NCBI GenBank assembly: GCA_013214205.1 | Contig: JABSPQ010000133.1 | Location: 1-35,994 of the forward strand | Reading direction: 5' to 3' | Length of the DNA stretch: 35,994 nt | From: Flavobacteriales bacterium | GTDB lineage: Bacteria > Bacteroidota > Bacteroidia > DT-38 | Translations under genes and position numbers: made by a program | Notes under the pieces: model-generated | Databases searched by the model: none | Seen by the model: only the letters and a program-made list of their open reading frames with translations | Told to the model about the DNA's origin: nothing | Shown: one piece after another, positions 33,718 through 35,994 of the stretch | Position numbering within the stretch: the first letter of the stretch is position 1 | How the letters are laid out: every line of letters starts with the position of its first letter

Positions 33718-35496
33718 ATGATTGACCGTAATAAATACTTCTTTTTTTTCTCTTTATTGGTTCTATTCCATTTAATAACAACCAGTTCTTTTGCTCAAAT
33801 AAACGAGCTTATTTATCAATCGCCAGTTCAAAATTCTGTTAATAACTCACTAAGTACCAATGTCATCATCAAAGTAAACCAAAGCGTTGATCAAGAGATG
33901 ATAAAAGACGAATTATTCCAACTTTCGGGAATCAATAAAAATTATGCATTCGAAGTGCTGTTTTACAACAACAACAAAACCATTTTAATTGAGCCTAACG
34001 AAGATTTTAAATTTGGAGATTGCATCGACCTTAAAATTAAAAATGGGGAAAACTTACTTGGAACGAGCTCTATCTCTTTTAACGTTTGTAGATCTGATAT
34101 GAATTTCATACGAGACCCAGAGGAAGGTGCCGAACAACCTGCTATCGAAAAAGCTGTTCCTTTTTTTTACCCTCCTGTTGTGGTACATAAATACGACACA
34201 ACAGCCGAGGGGGTATTGTTTTTGAACGGGAATGTAATGGGCTCTTCTAAGTCTCTGATTATCACCAACAACGAAGGAACACCAGTCTTCTTCCGTTTGC
34301 TCGACAACCTTGGATTTGATTTTAAGAAGCAGCCAGATGGCAGTTTGTCGTACTTTGAATATGCAGATGATGGCAAGTTCTATATAATGGATTCGACGTA
34401 CTCCATTGTAGACTCGTTCGCTGCTGGAAATGGATACCTTACGGATATTCACGACATTCAAATTTTGCCAAATGGAAATGCCTTATTAATTGGCTGGAAC
34501 AATCCGTTGGTAGATATGGATACTGTTGTAACAGGAGGGCAAAAAGGCGTAAGGGTGGTAGAACATATGATTCAGGAGATTGATAAAACCACTAAAAATG
34601 TTCTTTTTCAATGGCGAACATCCGATCATTTTAAGATTACAGAAACGGTTCATGAAGACCTTACGGCAACACGCACCCTTAAGCCTTTCCACTGTAATTC
34701 TATAGAAGTTGACAGTGATAACAACCTGTTACTTTCTTTCAGAAACATGGATGAAATAACCAAGATTGACTTTACTACTGGAGAAATTATTTGGAGATTA
34801 GGAGGGAAAAGTAACGACTTCGAATTCATAAATGACGATCTAAAGTTTTCTTCGCAACACGATGCGAGAAGAATTGCCAATGGCAACATTACAATTTTCG
34901 ACAATGCACATTATACCGACAATATGCCTCGTGCGGTAGAATACGAGTTAGACGAGGTTGCTAAAACGGCTACGCTTGTGTGGCAGCAAACAGAAGCTAC
35001 TGTGCCAGTATCGGACATTTATGGGAGCGTACAACGTCTCGACAATGGCAATACTTTAATTGACTGGGGCAGATCGAATGTAAATAGTGTTAACGTGAGT
35101 GAAGTAAAGCCAGATGGTACTGTTGTGTTCAATTTAACATTAAGCCCGCTCGAAGGCAGCAATAGCTACAGGGCATTTCGCTACGACTGGTGCGACAGTA
35201 CTTGTTATTTGGCTATTAACGAAATGGCAGCTCCAAACGACTTTGTGCTTTACAACTATCCTAATCCTTTTAAGGAGCAAACCATTATTCACTTTAATTT
35301 AAGAGAAGCAGGAACAGTTAAAATACAGGTGTATGATTTATTGGGAAACCTGATTAAAGTAGTTGCAGATAAAAACATGACAAAGGGAATGCACGAGGTA
35401 ACATTTGACGCTACTAACGTTACTGCCGGCGTATATTTATATACGATAGAAATGGAAGGTTATTCGTTAAGCAGGAAAATAGTTGTGGACAAATAA
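33718..35496 (+). CDS. Arylsulfotransferase-like secreted protein with T9SS sorting domain
   Basis: 592 residues: signal peptide (about 1-27, FSLLVLFHLITTSSFAQ), an Ig-like domain of the SbsA/Big_5 type (about 30-125), an ASST-type beta-propeller (about 150-500) and a type A T9SS C-terminal domain (about 508-592, LYNYPNPFKEQTIIHFNLRE to GVYLYTIEMEGYSLSRKIVV). ASST transfers sulfate between phenols through a catalytic His. Matching His-bearing motifs are DIHDIQILPNGNALLIGW (H245), FHCNSIEVDSDNNLLLSFR (H325, R342) and SSQHDARRIANGNITIFDNA (H381). It would be exported through T9SS, the machinery that includes PorT. The start is ATG 33718, divergent from the thr operon. Whether it still transfers sulfate is unproven. 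Confidence 0.9.
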   Translation: MIDRNKYFFFFSLLVLFHLITTSSFAQINELIYQSPVQNSVNNSLSTNVIIKVNQSVDQEMIKDELFQLSGINKNYAFEVLFYNNNKTILIEPNEDFKFGDCIDLKIKNGENLLGTSSISFNVCRSDMNFIRDPEEGAEQPAIEKAVPFFYPPVVVHKYDTTAEGVLFLNGNVMGSSKSLIITNNEGTPVFFRLLDNLGFDFKKQPDGSLSYFEYADDGKFYIMDSTYSIVDSFAAGNGYLTDIHDIQILPNGNALLIGWNNPLVDMDTVVTGGQKGVRVVEHMIQEIDKTTKNVLFQWRTSDHFKITETVHEDLTATRTLKPFHCNSIEVDSDNNLLLSFRNMDEITKIDFTTGEIIWRLGGKSNDFEFINDDLKFSSQHDARRIANGNITIFDNAHYTDNMPRAVEYELDEVAKTATLVWQQTEATVPVSDIYGSVQRLDNGNTLIDWGRSNVNSVNVSEVKPDGTVVFNLTLSPLEGSNSYRAFRYDWCDSTCYLAINEMAAPNDFVLYNYPNPFKEQTIIHFNLREAGTVKIQVYDLLGNLIKVVADKNMTKGMHEVTFDATNVTAGVYLYTIEMEGYSLSRKIVVDK

Positions 35497-35507
35497 ATAT
35501 TCTACAA

Positions 35508-35829
35508 TTAAGGCATAACAGAAAGCACCCTGATTTTTGGCAACACTATTTTAAAAATAGTGCCTACATGTAAAGTTGAAGTAAGAGATATTTCGCCGTT
35601 CAATTTTGCAACACTTTCTTTCGCAATATACATTCCCAAACCAGTGCTTTCAACAGTTTCAACTGTATTATCCGAGCGATAAAACATATCAAAAATCAAA
35701 TCCTGTTCAAATTCGGCTAATCCTACTCCATTATCTTCTACCTCAAAGATGTAGTTATCGAAATCTTCATTAAGCTTAATGGTAATAAAAGAATCCGACT
35801 CCTTAATCTTTTGATATTTAATTCCGTTC
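35508..35829 (-). pseudogene. 3' end of a sensor histidine kinase gene, cut by the IS
   Basis: The minus-strand frame is open from the IS edge at 35829 to the stop at 35508 and encodes a HATPase domain tail: the end of the N box (NGIKYQ), the G1 box (FEVEDNGVGLAEFEQD), the F box (IFDMFYRSD) and the G2 box (STGLGMYIAKESVAKLNGEI), then GTIFKIVLPK. The dimerisation His and the sensor part would lie beyond the IS, outside the window. It is broken within the N box, so the encoded kinase cannot bind ATP. A TTG at 35699 could start only a useless fragment. Confidence 0.85.
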
Positions 35830-35994
35830 TGGACTTGCTACATTTGAGTGGAGAGTTAGTTAAGAGAATGTCACCATTATTAACTTTACAAAATGGAAAA
35901 ACGAAGAACATTTGATTCTGCTTTCAAAGAGAAGGCAGTAGCACTAGCAGAAGCAAGAGGTAATGTGCCTGCAATAGCAATAGAATTAGGGATA
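35830..35994 (+). mobile_element. IS3-family insertion sequence, partial (right copy)
   Basis: Begins with TGGACTTGCTAC... at 35830 and matches the left copy base for base up to the orfA start, then at nearly every base. It points in the opposite direction to the left copy (outward). It interrupts a histidine kinase gene. The far end is outside the window. Confidence 0.92.
35893..35994 (+). CDS. IS3-family transposase OrfA, partial (right copy)
   Basis: First 34 codons of orfA, running off the window end: MEKRRTFDSAFKEKAVALAE and then ARGNVPAIAIELGI. It differs from the left copy by Q12K, A20E and two instead of five Ala-Ile units (hexanucleotide at 35971-35982). The shorter version looks like the ancestral, undisturbed helix-turn-helix. 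Confidence 0.9.
   Translation, partial: MEKRRTFDSAFKEKAVALAEARGNVPAIAIELGI

Noticed and set aside
1-35994. Composite transposon carrying the whole window
   Set aside because: The segment contains core genes (rpoD, pnp, rpsO, accD, thrABC), so it is chromosome with scattered IS copies, not mobile cargo.
1-35994. CRISPR array, tRNA or rRNA genes
   Set aside because: No regularly spaced direct repeats and no cloverleaf or rRNA-like sequence was recognised by eye.

Overview
The window looks like chromosomal DNA of an AT-rich, probably marine Bacteroidota (Flavobacteriia or a close relative). The evidence is a type IX secretion (T9SS) PorT gene, a secreted protein ending in a T9SS sorting domain, a short primary sigma factor next to rpsO and pnp, a GldL-like membrane protein, and several promoters of the Bacteroidota form TAnnTTTG. 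Both ends of the window lie inside copies of the same IS3-family element, pointing outward, so the edges are probably repeat boundaries.

Left part (1-7.2 kb): IS copy, an FtsB/DivIC-like gene, a ubiE-porT unit followed by a decayed tandem duplicate of that unit, a membrane protein, a SpoU-type RNA methyltransferase, class I fructose-bisphosphate aldolase and accD. From 7.2 to 11.4 kb lies the housekeeping block rpsO-pnp-rpoD and rpe. From 11.5 to 18.9 kb are small secreted or hypothetical proteins, an operon of three tandem AIM24-family genes behind a membrane-anchored M48 metalloprotease, a PH-like membrane protein, and an OmpA-domain gene broken by a frameshift and a stop.

The most interesting part is 19.5-26.6 kb, a tight four-gene operon with gaps of about 30 bases: a type-3 copper (tyrosinase/hemocyanin-like) protein with an unusual metal-ligand-rich N-terminus, a LodA/GoxA-like cysteine tryptophylquinone (CTQ) oxidase, a large lipoprotein with one CxxCH haem motif, and a LodB-like flavoprotein. 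Together they would use a dicopper centre, a protein-derived quinone, haem c and FAD. I infer a cell-envelope amine or amino-acid oxidising system, possibly passing electrons to haem instead of only to oxygen. The substrate is not visible in the sequence.

The right part (26.6-36 kb) holds two palindrome-rich intergenic repeat regions around a GldL-motif membrane protein and a lipoprotein, then the threonine operon thrA-thrB-thrC on the minus strand, an arylsulfotransferase-like T9SS cargo protein, and the 3' end of a histidine kinase gene cut by the second IS copy inside its ATP-binding domain. Gene decay (porT duplicate, ubiE remnant, OmpA gene, kinase) is a recurring theme.
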